Under the pieces are notes generated by a model. It made no database searches and was not told the origin of the DNA. It saw only the letters and a list, made by a program, of their open reading frames with translations. Below, in pieces: positions 9,758 to 18,640 of a stretch of DNA of 19,227 nucleotides. This DNA is from Thoreauomyces humboldtii. Its lineage: Eukaryota; Chytridiomycota; Chytridiomycetes; Spizellomycetales; Powellomycetaceae. The stretch is taken from NCBI GenBank assembly GCA_027596035.1, contig JADGJA010000423.1, positions 1 to 19,227 on the forward strand. The letters are read 5' to 3'. Position 1 is the stretch's first letter, and every line of letters starts with the position of its first letter. Both the position numbers and the translations under genes were made by a program.

Positions 9758-10961
9758 ATGACGACCGGGTTCAACGCCGACAACCTGGGAGCGCTCTATG
9801 GGGACGTTAACCAAGGATGGAACTCTGTAAAGGTGGGTGCATGATTCAGAGTAGCGAGATTCGCTGGTGTTCCATGGTTTTGACCGAGAGATTCTTTGCA
9901 GATTGTGGGAATGACGGTCATTCCATATTGCTGGCTGATCCTGCCTCGTACTCGACTGTGGCATCTCCTGATGTTCGGTGCCATGCTGGAGTTCATCCAT
10001 GTCGTCTGCGTCATGACGGTGTACACCATGGTCGACGTCGATGCCATCAATGTCGTCCAGCAAACGAGGCCGGTGTGGGCCGTTCAATCACTGGCTGCAG
10101 CTGGTGTACGTATAGTGGAGATTATGGTAAGAATGACATGAACTGCCCAAACTGTACCCGTCCGTCACGACGAGCAAGCCTGTTCACCTCGGTATCGTTC
10201 TTCCCAGTTCAATGCGGTGGTCATCAGCAGCTTGCAACGCGCTCTGCCAGTCTGGCAGATCCTGTTCTTCGTGTTGACATCCTGCGCGATCGTGTTCGGC
10301 CGGCTGTACGACGTCTTCGTTGTTTCGAGGGGGAGCATGTGGGTCTCGGTGCGAACGGGCATGGCCATCGTCAGCATCTCGGGAGGTGAGGAGTGCACGC
10401 TTGTCGCTTGCTTTATGCCTCAGACTGGGCCTTGGAGGACTGACGGCTTCCTATTCGACAGTGCTTACTTCCGCACCTGTCATTTACATCTTCGGTCGTG
10501 AACTCTGGAGGCTCTTCAAGTCGGATGCTTTCATGAAATCCGAGTCAAAGGCCACCATGCTGCTTCAGCAGTCGGGTACGCGTCTGATGTTCCTCAACCT
10601 CATAGACGTGGGATTGGTGTTCTGCTTCCTCATTCCGGGAACGCCGGCAAAGTGAGTTCAGGATCTTTGGCATCGTTTGTCCCCGTGTCCGCGGACGCTA
10701 ACATTTTTCGTAAATCTTAGTCCCTATTTTCGCTGGTTCTTTGACAACTGGGACAACTCTCGGTTAGCCTACTACGCTGTAGATCTTCTTCTGTCCAAGG
10801 TCAAGATGTCGAACCACTCAGAGAGTCAGGTTCGCACGAACCTCACGTCGTCCAAAGCAGGAAAAGAGCACACTGGGGCGACAAGACCCATGCTGTCGTC
10901 GAGTGTGCTCAAGCCATCGACCGCCTTCAGAGACGTGGAGAGCACCGCCTCAGCTGACTAA
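9758..10961 (+). CDS. Multi-pass integral membrane protein of unknown family, five exons
   Basis: Exons 9758-9832, 9902-10126, 10208-10385, 10462-10651 and 10721-10961 join in frame into 302 residues; all four introns (69-81 nt) are GT-AG. A short N-terminus (MTTGFNADNLGALYGDVNQ) is followed by hydrophobic segments at approximately residues 26-40, 45-68, 84-106, 111-130, 144-175 and 198-218, so about six or seven helices. Basic loops include GRLYDVF and GRELWRLFKSDAF. The C-terminal about 80 residues are hydrophilic, Ser/Thr/Lys-rich and probably cytosolic. The layout resembles a small receptor-like or fungal 7TM-type protein, but I see no family motif and assign no function. ATG context is CACAAACATGAC. 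An AATAAA lies 121 bases after the stop. Confidence 0.8.
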
Positions 10962-11081
10962 AAGCTATTGCCTGAGTTTCGAGATGGTGCACATGGAGGC
11001 TTGTATGGCCCTCGCTTCCGTTGTAGACGTGTAGTAGGAAGTAGGGATGTAGCGCGTGCTGCCCACGGAGGAGAAGAGATG

Positions 11082-11087
11082 AATAAA
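11082..11087 (+). terminator. Polyadenylation signal AATAAA after the membrane protein gene
   Basis: AATAAA 121 bases downstream of the TAA at 10959-10961. Confidence 0.55.
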
Positions 11088-11548
11088 CTACGACATCGAA
11101 CTTTGCCATGCCGTTGTTGTTCTACAAGTACCTGAATTGTACGGATTTCGGTCAGAGGACCGTTTTGGAGCGCTTTCTCGGACATTGTGGCGTGGACAGA
11201 TGATCAGACAGCTTTCCAGCAGCAGCGGGGACGCTACTTTACACCGTCGGTACCTCAACGCCTTCGGCAGTCTCTGGAGGTTCCCAATGAGTAGACGACG
11301 GAACCCGTGTGGGAGCAGCGTATGGGAAGTGTTGGTAGCAGCCATTTCGGCCAGACGGGCCAAAACGGCGTTGATTCGCATGGATGCTCCTCGAATGGCA
11401 GCTGGGATGCTAGTACTGGCTCTTGCCAGAGCAATCCGGCTGGTCAGTTCGTACGTCATGTTGACTCCGAGTCTCTTCTTTGCTAACAACCTTTTCGCAA
11501 ATCGAATTCGAAGCTAGACTATCCACAGACTATTACTACTGAGAACTA
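11088..11548. other. Unresolved region between convergent genes
   Basis: Both strands carry ORFs longer than 120 codons (plus 11137-11517, minus 11489-11088), and a third minus frame ends in a Pro/Glu-rich stretch at about 11250. None has a recognisable domain, and they cannot all be real. The minus ORF would overlap the 3' UTR of the membrane protein gene. A small minus-strand gene is possible but unsupported. Confidence 0.35.
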
Positions 11549-12534
11549 CTAAGCAATTATCTTATTCAATTCTATGTGATGCAAGCAGCGTAGTTTAAGA
11601 TCTTGCATCTGATCCACTGCACCACAAAACTCCATGAGCACGTCGCTGCAGGAGATGGTGCGATGCTCGGGGGACCTTATATCATTGAGCTTCTCGCTGT
11701 CCTCCAATACGAAATCGTATGTGTGGAACCGCAAGATGGGATCCAGGTGAGAACGCAGGAAGTCAAGCAGCGTCTGCGGGCATATGGGGATCAACCATTC
11801 GCACTGGATTCCTCGAAAATGAGTCCGGCGGCCATCATCGTACTCGATGATAAAGTGTTCCTCTAAGCTCCAATCGAGTGGGATGCCGGTCTCGACTGAA
11901 TCCTCGAGCGCATCCAGATAGTCGTCCTCATTGTAGAAGCAGGGACGTGGAGGCAGGAGGTCGACGCCGTGGGCTTTGCAGAAAATCCTTGCGTTGCGCG
12001 ACACGTAGGGTGGGAGTTCCCACGCCTCATCGACCTCCTTCTTGAAAAGCTCCGCTAGCTCGCGTGGTTTGGTGCAGATGCCCGAGGCCAGGTATGCCTC
12101 CAGGACAAGAAGGTTGCTCCGAGGAGGGATCACGCCGGACCGACGATAAGGATGTTTTTTCAGAAGCTCGTTGAGGAGCACCCAGCAGCAGCAGTTCTCA
12201 GCCAACTCTCCATCGAGGATTGCGTGAGGAAGCAGGCCCTTGCTCAGAAGCAATTGAAGGAATCCCCAAATAAAGTCTTTGTCAGACTTCGGTAGCTTTG
12301 GCCCGAGGAAGTGGGAGAGAACGCCGGGATCCGGAATCTCGCGCAACTTGTCGAGTCGGCGGCATCGGAAGGCGATATCGGCTGCCGAAGGGTCTGAAAA
12401 ACTAAGGTCGTGAGCAGTCCTCACGCGTGTTTCGAGCTCCCTAAGGTCCGTGTTTCGAGCTCCCTAAGGTCCTCCTTCATTGCTCGCTCGAGCAAGTGTC
12501 GCCAGGTGTCAACGAGAAAATGTCGAGAACCCAT
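11549..12534 (-). pseudogene. Unrecognised protein gene broken by a 23-bp tandem duplication
   Basis: The intact part (12424 down to 11549) encodes 291 residues with coding-like composition: many Leu, paired acidic/basic residues, and stretches such as DFIWGFLQLLLSKGLLPHA, NEDDYLDALEDSVETGIPLD and CSDVLMEFCGAVDQM. It looks alpha-helical and cytosolic; I recognise no domain. A natural-looking N-terminus (MGSRHFLVDTWRHLLERAMK, ATG at 12534) lies in the frame that would join this ORF if one copy of the 23-bp duplication at 12426-12471 were absent. As written, the frame from that ATG ends inside the duplication. An internal start (ATG at 12424) remains possible, giving a shorter functional protein. 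It is adjacent to, and may once have been continuous with, the minus-strand ORF ending at 12477. Confidence refers to the disrupted-gene interpretation. Confidence 0.5.
12426..12471. repeat. Exact 23-bp tandem duplication
   Basis: The unit CGTGTTTCGAGCTCCCTAAG plus GTC occurs at 12426-12448 and again, without mismatch, at 12449-12471. Its length is not a multiple of three and it lies inside an otherwise open minus-strand reading frame. Confidence 0.97.
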
Positions 12535-13089
12535 AAGCCCATATTGGTGGAATGCACATTCTCGATGGCCAGCCTGACATCAGCGCGGCAACCATTTGAG
12601 AAATGTGCCGTCTCCTCGAGCCTCCCCAGTGCAACAAGTTCCACAAAGATAATTGAGTTCACCCCAAGTCCGTTGTATATGTTGTCGGCGTCCCGGGGCA
12701 GAGTCGGGAAGATGTCGATCCAGCAGTCCACGATGCCGGCGGCGTTGCTCACTATGCCAACGTAAACGTCATGGATGTGGTGGGTGGGATCCCGGGACTT
12801 GTCGGAACTTTGGAAGAGATGCCAGGCCTCGGCTCGACCGTGCATCACGCCAAACGGAACATTTGTTTGCTGATGAGCAGCGGATCCAGCTGCGACGGAG
12901 AGTCGTTTCGGTTTCGGTGACCTCAACAGAGCCGAGTCGCAAGGCTTTGACGAGGGCATTCACGCGAGATAATCTAGGAACCCGTGTCGCAAGTAGCCGA
13001 AGCTGAAGAAGGTCGGCCGCTTTTATGGCCGCGAGGGTCACGTCCACAACGTAAGCGGGGTCAATGCAAGGAATGACCTGTTGGTTCAT
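12477..13089 (-). CDS. Hypothetical protein, two exons, possibly degenerate ankyrin-like
   Basis: Reading the minus strand, exon 1 runs 13089-12964 (42 codons, starting MNQQVIPCIDPAYVVDVTLA) and exon 2 runs 12869-12477. They are joined across a 94-nt intron with donor GTGAAT and acceptor CATCAG that keeps phase 0, giving 172 residues. The segments YVGIVSNAAGIVDCWIDIFP and LGRLEETAHFSNGCRADVRL have a spacing vaguely like the degenerate ankyrin-type units seen in large fungal families, but this is weak. The ORF ends just 3 bases before the ATG-containing frame of the next minus-strand ORF, so the two may be pieces of one gene separated by an indel rather than neighbours. No function assigned. 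Confidence 0.5.
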
Positions 13090-13158
13090 GGTGGGAGTGG
13101 GAGGTGCAAGTTGTGGCGTGGGACGGGACACGTCTGGTCGACGGCACACGGACGGGCA

Positions 13159-13164
13159 GTATAT
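13159..13164 (-). promoter_or_regulatory. TATA-like element upstream of the minus-strand hypothetical gene
   Basis: ATATAT, reading ACATATACT on the minus strand, is about 70 bases upstream of the ATG at 13089. Confidence 0.3.
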
Positions 13165-13425
13165 GTTGCAGCGGATGGAATCCATGGAGTATCGAGTATC
13201 CTGTGCTCGATTCTGCTTCTTTTCGGCGACGAGACCCACTATGCCTCACCCCAGAAAGTTCGTGCTTCGCGGTATCTGCTGACGCCTGCCTGCAGCTGAA
13301 CGCGAGGTTCTGTTGATGTGCAGGATGAGTTTCTGATGGCCGAGAAAGCGCGAAGGTCAACCAAGAATTACCAGGAAGTTCGGTGACGAGGCTCCAGCAA
13401 GCGAGGAGGCCCTGGAGGGTCGGGA

Positions 13426-13472
13426 GCATCTGGGGGGCATCTGGGGAGCATCTGGGGAACGAGCATCTGGGG
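13426..13472. repeat. Short minisatellite, GCATCTGGGG repeated four times
   Basis: Copies of GCATCTGGGG start at 13426, 13437, 13448 and 13463 (spacing 11, 11, 15). A second 11-bp-spaced duplication, TAGGTCATC, follows at 13490 and 13501. The array is in the upstream region of the hydroxylase gene. Confidence 0.85.
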
Positions 13473-13781
13473 AGCGAGCACCGGTCCGGTAGGTCATCAG
13501 TAGGTCATCGCCGCCGACGGAACGAACCTCTTTGCCTTCTTCCGGAATCATAACACTTGCACGAGACTCGCATCGTCGCTCGTTCCCCTGCACAGACCTC
13601 AGCTGCACCTACTTCCCCGTCCTGCAGGCACAGTATACACGTCCCGTTCCAGAAGTACTTTGCGGCACGCTCGCGTTCCTCTGGCACGCATTGCTTGGTA
13701 CTGAAATCCGCGCGTCCACCACAGACTTCAGAAGCTCCAACTGCGCAGCACGCTTTGCGGCTTCTCGCTACATCAATCTCC

Positions 13782-13789
13782 TTTATATC
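13782..13789 (+). promoter_or_regulatory. Probable TATA box of the fatty acid hydroxylase gene
   Basis: TTTATATC is about 31-38 bases before the ATG at 13820. If used, the 5' UTR would be only a few bases long. An alternative is a longer transcript from upstream, as the frame stays open back to 13532 but has no ATG there. Confidence 0.35.
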
Positions 13790-13819
13790 ACTCTCAGCTC
13801 CATCCGTTGCTTCCTCGCA

Positions 13820-14830
13820 ATGAGGTCAACTTGGCGGAAAGGAGATCGGTCCACATGGACCTTCCACGAGCGTCTCCTTTCGGTCCTCAACATTCTACCT
13901 TCAAACTCCCCGCCTCCTAAGCATCAGGAGTCGGATAGCATTCCCTACATGCCCGACTGGTACATGCATCGCTGGATCCTGTCCCGCGGGCTGCTCCCAC
14001 TTGCTCTTCACTACGTCATTGTCCAGTCAACCGGCATCGCGTGGCATCCTGTGGTCATGTTCATCTTCTATAGCGTCTCGTTCAAAGCTATTGGTATACA
14101 GCAAATATGGTCTCTACGGTGGCAAGGTGAAACGTACGGCTTTCTCGACGGGGATCGCGCGAGGGACGACGTTCCCGACGCGAGTGCAGCAAAGATCGTG
14201 CACTCGCTTCTCGGCACGGCTACGCTTCGACCACTCCTCATGATCTATCTGTCCTACGATGCAAAGTCCGGTGGTCTCCCTTGTCCTCATTGGCTCCACC
14301 TGCCGCTGACCATCGGCCTGTACGGAGTGATCCTGGATTTCTGGTTTTACGTGTACCATCGCAGCATGCACGTCGTGGACGGGCTCTGGCGTTTCCACCA
14401 GACGCACCACACGACCAAACACCCGAATCCTCTCATGACGCTGTACGCCGATTCCGAACAAGAGTTGGGCGACATCCTCGGGATCCCCTTCCTCACCTTC
14501 CTCACCTTGAGAGCGATGGGCGTCCCCTTCAACTTCTACGACTGGTGGCTCTGCGGACAGTACGTCGTGTTCAGCGAGTTGGCCGGTCACTCGGGCGTCC
14601 GCGTCCACGCCACGTCGCCGTCGACCGTCACGCCCATCCTGCGATACTTTCACTCGGAGCTCGTGATCGAGGATCATGACTTGCATCACAGGAAGGGATG
14701 GCGTCACTCGTTCAATTACGGGAAGCAGACTCGGCTGTGGGATCGCGTGTTTGGAACGTGTGCTCCCCGTATCGAGAGTCGGGTCGGCAATGTCGATTAT
14801 GAGCACCCTGCCTGGATCCCGCTTTGGTGA
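13820..14830 (+). CDS. Fatty acid hydroxylase superfamily protein (sterol desaturase-like di-iron enzyme)
   Basis: A single exon, 336 residues. It has the three histidine clusters of the membrane di-iron hydroxylase/desaturase superfamily (PF04116): HRSMH (180-184), HQTHH (193-197) and HDLHHRKGW (from 286), plus supporting HPNPLMTLYADSEQE and the C-terminal NYGKQTRLWDRVFGTC. Hydrophobic segments occur around residues 52-90 and 155-178, and around the GIPFLTFLTL region, consistent with an ER membrane enzyme. By family, it would oxidise a lipid or sterol C-H bond with O2 and electrons from NAD(P)H through cytochrome b5 or a reductase. The particular substrate (sterol C-5, sphingolipid, alkane or other) cannot be told; overall pattern fits fungal FA_hydroxylase paralogues rather than strict ERG3/ERG25. 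Start chosen as the first in-frame ATG. The frame is intact to TGA. Confidence 0.9.
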   Translation: MRSTWRKGDRSTWTFHERLLSVLNILPSNSPPPKHQESDSIPYMPDWYMHRWILSRGLLPLALHYVIVQSTGIAWHPVVMFIFYSVSFKAIGIQQIWSLRWQGETYGFLDGDRARDDVPDASAAKIVHSLLGTATLRPLLMIYLSYDAKSGGLPCPHWLHLPLTIGLYGVILDFWFYVYHRSMHVVDGLWRFHQTHHTTKHPNPLMTLYADSEQELGDILGIPFLTFLTLRAMGVPFNFYDWWLCGQYVVFSELAGHSGVRVHATSPSTVTPILRYFHSELVIEDHDLHHRKGWRHSFNYGKQTRLWDRVFGTCAPRIESRVGNVDYEHPAWIPLW

Positions 14831-15107
14831 CCGAAGAAGCCTTATGTTCCCGTTCAGAAATATACCTAGTTCTGTGTCCTAAACGGAATCGCTGTTCATC
14901 GCAAGTGCACCGGTAAAAAAGACTGCTTGGGCTGCTGGGCTTTATGGCTTGCTTCGTAGAGGTTTGCTTCTGGGTCGTGATACCTTGTAGTGTCCATGCT
15001 CGTTGCTTGCATACCGTGGTAGCAAGGACCATCGTTGCTGCAACGCATCATCGCCCACTGCATGGACGCGGTCTTTGGTCGATACCCAGGCCGGGACTTG
15101 TTCCCCT
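14831..15107. other. 3' flank of the hydroxylase gene, no gene seen
   Basis: No recognisable gene. AATATACC at about 14858 and GGTAAAAAAGACTG at about 14911 may belong to the 3' UTR; there is no AATAAA. Confidence 0.45.
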
Positions 15108-15515
15108 TTATCCTTTTCCACGCGGTCCTTGGATCATACTATCGCCGTGACCCCTAATCCTTCGTAGCGGGCTAGAAGGGGCCGCGACTTCATCCCTTCG
15201 CCGCAGTCTTTGTCCATACCACTGGCCAAGCGTTGTTACCAAGGATCGCTCCCTCGGCGCTGACGGGGCCTCACCAGCATCATTACCCTCTCGGTCTGTG
15301 GGGATGATAATCTGGAACAACGGTAGACCACGGGGGCACTTCCACCACTCTTCGTCCAAAAGGTCCAAGCACTCTACGGTAATCGACAGACCGACGCGTG
15401 TTTCCTCGCGGTCCCACGCTTTTAGCCGAACCACCGCAAGTGACCAACAGCATTCACAACACGATATACACCAATATGGCACAGAACAGTCAGCAGGCTT
15501 AGGGGACGAACTCAT
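15108..15515 (-). CDS. Small hypothetical protein, Trp/Cys-rich N-terminus
   Basis: A 135-residue frame on the minus strand, starting MSSSPKPADCSVPYWCISCC. It contains LKAWDREETRVGLSITVECL and WWKCPRGLPLFQIIIPTDRE, which look like a folded beta-rich segment rather than random translation, then a basic tail. No family recognised. The ATG is 147 bases from the divergent ATG at 15663, so the two would share a bidirectional promoter. No TATA box is obvious on this side. It may instead be one exon of a longer gene or a chance ORF. Confidence 0.35.
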   Translation of the reverse strand: MSSSPKPADCSVPYWCISCCECCWSLAVVRLKAWDREETRVGLSITVECLDLLDEEWWKCPRGLPLFQIIIPTDREGNDAGEAPSAPRERSLVTTLGQWYGQRLRRRDEVAAPSSPLRRIRGHGDSMIQGPRGKG

Positions 15516-15662
15516 CACCGTACACCACTTGCAAGGCCGCGGGACCCCTGGACCGGTCCGTTTCTGATAATGCAGGATAGAACAGGACCCTGGAACTTTC
15601 GCTGCCGTTCAGCATCGCTTTCATAGCCCCGCGTCCGACCACCGATAGACTCTTCGGCCAGC

Positions 15663-17144
15663 ATGTCATCTCAAGTCACTCTGCCCCTCTTGATCGTCCT
15701 GGCCATCATCCTTGGTGTCATCCCAGTCTCAGTCTGGGGACTCGGTCGCTATGGACGACGGAGACTCCGTGCCCTGATGAAGCCTGCATTTCCCTCATCT
15801 AACACGCCGGTCTTGCAAGATGGGGAAGAGAAGAAACCCGGTGTGCTTTACGTGGTGAGAATGGCCTCCGATCTTCAGAGTTGTTGATGGGATACACTGG
15901 TCTGACTCCGTCGGTTAGAACATTCCAGACCTCAGACCTTGGGGCCATCCCAACGCTTCGCCCTTTTCCCGTAAGAAACAAGAAACGACTTTCGAATCTT
16001 CTTTACCCGATACCTGACACCGACGCTACCACCAGTGAAACTTGAGACTTGGCTTCAGATGGCGGGCATCCCGTACGTGGTGATTCGTGGATTTGACCTG
16101 AAGAAAGCGCCGAAGGGAAAGATACCGTATATTGAGATCGACGACATCATCATGGGTGATTCCGAGCTGAGTATGTGGGGACTTGCCTCCTGCATCCGTC
16201 GTTGTTGGTCGGTCACGAGAAAGAATACTTACCGGACTCGCATGGAAACCAGTTATCCAGTTCCTGCAGAAACGCTTCCCCGACTGTCCGGTACCCGGCG
16301 ATGCGGCACTTACGAATGAGCAGAGGGGGTGTGCGATGGCTTTCACTCGTATGGTTTCGGAACACACCGTGGCATGGTGAGTGCTGCCTCCTGAAAGTCA
16401 CTGCGTACCTTTCTCACATGTCACCCGCCCTCAGCATGGGATACTCTCGCAACGGTGAGCCCACACCATCATTTTTCGATCTCTTCCTCCCCTCTCACTC
16501 AGTTTGGAAACTGACTTACCCGCTTGGCTTGCGAAATCAGTCGAAAACGTGCAGAACACGTTCAGAGCGTACACGGGTATGTCGGTCCAATCATCCCTTC
16601 CCCTCGCCCTCCGAATCATCGCTCGTCTCGTCCGTCGGGGAACCTCGAAGCGACTCAGGTTGCAGGGTCTCGGGAAGCACTCCAGGGATGAAATCTACGA
16701 TATCGGATGTCGGGACATGAAGGTGATTGGTTAGGTGTCTTTTTGGCGAACATTCTTTCCACTCATCCGCCCGGGCTACGAATGTCTGCATGTTACAGGC
16801 AATCGCCGACTTTCTGGCTGACAAACGCTTCATGATGGGTGACAAACCTACGACCGTGGACGCATCCGTCTTCGCCATTCTGGCGTCCATCATGTGGGTT
16901 CCCGTTGAGTTTCCCATGAAAAGTTACGCGTATAGGGAATTGTCGGTCTTGGATGCTTACTTGCATCGTGCGAGGTAATGAGGGTATCGTGCTCAAATAC
17001 TCCCAGGTGCACATTGATTGATGCGACTTTCCTCGCCGTGCTTATAGGACAACCGTCTGGGGAAAGACTTCAGAGCCGTGGTACACGGGTGGCGAGGCGG
17101 CAAGGGAGATGTATGAACGGATGGGAATCGAAGGTCCTGCGTAG
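15663..17144 (+). CDS. Failed-axon-connections (FAXC)/metaxin-like GST-fold protein, eight exons, one junction out of frame
   Basis: Inferred exons: 15663-15854, 15919-15970, 16036-16170, 16253-16376, 16435-16454, 16503-16722, 16799-16974 and 17048-17144, about 338 residues. An N-terminal membrane anchor (LPLLIVLAIILGVIPVSVWG) precedes a GST-like N-domain: NASPFSLKLETWLQMAGIPY, then DLKKAPKGKIPYIEIDD and MGDSEL. The helical C-domain includes LQGLGKHSRDEIYDIGCRD and FMMGDKPTTVDASVFAILAS, then WVPVEFPMK. These are hallmark blocks of the FAXC family. It is probably membrane-tethered; family members are linked to cadmium resistance or mitochondrial import (metaxin relatives), but no enzymatic role is firm. 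Seven of eight exons connect cleanly. The join of the 20-nt exon 5 (MGYSRN) across a 48-nt intron to exon 6 (LETDLPAWL) is one base short of frame, so either an indel or an unusual splice exists there. Confidence 0.8.
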
Positions 17145-17984
17145 CTGTAGAGGACACTCGTAATGGTCGGAGATGCTAGAATCAGGAGGCGTGCTGCATA
17201 GATTTCCGTCATTCCGCTTCGTTTGTCCGACTTGTTGCAAAAAGTCACATTTGATTGCGAACAAGGAGAAAAGGGATTCCGTAGCGAGTAAAACGGCTTC
17301 CAAAGTTGCGTCGTCGTTCCCCTCCGATGCTTGCAAACTATGGAATTTTCTGGTCCATTTTCTCTTCCACCTCCCCAAAGCGGAGCACTTGCCTTAGAAG
17401 ATCATTGCGATGGAGGCCACGTGTCAAGGATATCGTCAGCTACAGGTGCAACGAGGACCACTACCTATTGTGTGCCAGCGCTAGGAGTTCAGCGCCCTCT
17501 ACTGAATTGAGCCTGGCTGGAAACTGATTGAGGCGAAAATCTCATTGCCGCCCGTTTGGGAGAAGAAATGTGTTTCGTGATATGGGGGAGGAGAACGGTC
17601 GAACACGAATGCGACGTTGGAAATTCTGTTCAAGGCTAATGGTAGCAGCCCTCGACATCCGGTGGATGCAGTGCGCTCATCGTCGCTCTGAACTGCGGTT
17701 CACTGGAAACGGGCAGCAGTTCAACGGCGGAAAGTGTTTGAAGACTCGATTCACATGTGGCTTCTTGCGAACAACGTTGACCGTGGGGTGGTACGGCGTG
17801 ATATCTTGAAGGAGATTCACCAAAATATCGCATCTTGCAATTTTTAACGGCCTCGGCATGCGGGTGGAATCTATATCACGGAATCCACCTGCTAGATGCT
17901 TCTTTCCGTGCTCCTGTCTCCGTACAAAGAATCTGCTCGGGTGCGAGAGCATTTGCTGTCCGTCCTCCCATCATAAAGAGAAAA
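17145..17984. other. Intergenic region without a supported gene
   Basis: Contains 3' flank of the FAXC-like gene and ORFs of 65-93 codons on both strands (for example plus 17528-17809 and minus 17952-17677) that overlap each other and show no domain. No repeat or RNA gene noticed. Confidence 0.45.
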
Positions 17985-18626
17985 CTAATGCTCATCTAAG
18001 GTGTTGATGATCCCGTTTAGCATCAAATTCTCCGAGGTGGTTGCCATATACGGCGTCTTCATTGACATTGTCGTCTGTTCGAGACTGAACGACGCCGAAC
18101 CCGCTGAAGGCGCCACGTAGCCAAGTCCGCTTAGTTTTGAGGTAACGATTCCAATACTTCCCCTATGTCGCTTTGCCTGCCAACACTTCTTCCCTTTTGC
18201 AAGGCTGAACGCTGCAGCTTGAACTGGACCACATTGGTTCACGGCAGCAGGATCCACGCATTCGACGCAATGTTGATGTTTGATCGCATTTGCCCAGGCG
18301 ACAACCCGATTCGCATCGAGACGGTCATGAATCGAAAATCCCGCTCCCTGGCCTTCCTCAGGGGCGGCGGCACTGAGAGCCAAATGCAATCGGTGCATGG
18401 TCCCGTCGTTGGTTAAATCAAAGTCGATGAACCGATCAGTGGGACGAGGTAGCATTGAATGATCTTGAAGATCTATCCCCCGGGCGAAGTCGTTGACGGG
18501 ATCCCAGAATGGGAAGTTTCGTGTAGCTAGTTTGTCATCCACCAATGCGTTGTCAAAAACAAAAGGGGTTTCGATGATTTGCAGCAGTCGTAGAGGTTGT
18601 GATAGTGCATAAACGCTGTACAGCGT
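17985..18626 (-). CDS. Unrecognised ORF, 5' end truncated or interrupted at a palindrome
   Basis: Minus-strand frame open from 18626 to the stop at 17987-17985. The first ATG is internal (18455, MLPRPTDRFIDFDLTNDGTM), giving 156 residues. Coding-like sequence already occurs upstream of it (SQPLRLLQIIETPFVFDNAL, then RNFPFWDPVNDFARGIDL), so a start or exon junction is missing. It ends with HQHCVECVDPAAVNQCGPVQ and a Ser/Thr/Ala-rich tail. No family recognised. The open frame terminates upstream at a TAA inside the 42-bp palindrome (18599-18640), suggesting that the 5' part was separated by insertion or rearrangement, or that an intron boundary (TACAG near the palindrome centre) lies there. A gene fragment is as likely as a functional gene. 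Confidence 0.4.
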   Translation of the reverse strand, partial: TLYSVYALSQPLRLLQIIETPFVFDNALVDDKLATRNFPFWDPVNDFARGIDLQDHSMLPRPTDRFIDFDLTNDGTMHRLHLALSAAAPEEGQGAGFSIHDRLDANRVVAWANAIKHQHCVECVDPAAVNQCGPVQAAAFSLAKGKKCWQAKRHRGSIGIVTSKLSGLGYVAPSAGSASFSLEQTTMSMKTPYMATTSENLMLNGIINTLDEH

Positions 18627-18640
18627 TTATGCACTATCAC
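18599..18640. repeat. Perfect 42-bp palindrome
   Basis: The left arm 18599-18618 begins GTGATAGTGC and ends AACGCTG. The right arm 18621-18640 is its exact reverse complement. The central TA is itself palindromic, so all 42 bases are self-complementary. It marks the boundary between the minus-strand ORF and the repeat-rich right end. Confidence 0.97.

Noticed and set aside
9616..9810. A 64-codon ORF starting upstream of the membrane protein gene, as an upstream ORF
   Set aside because: It begins before the probable TATA box at 9689, so it is probably outside the transcript, and it has no recognisable product.
11088..11517. Competing plus and minus ORFs of 126 and 133 codons
   Set aside because: They overlap each other and a likely 3' UTR; neither shows a domain or convincing start, so neither is listed as a gene.
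13532..13819. N-terminal extension of the fatty acid hydroxylase through the open upstream frame
   Set aside because: The frame has no ATG before 13820, and the upstream translation shows no homology; the probable TATA box lies inside it.
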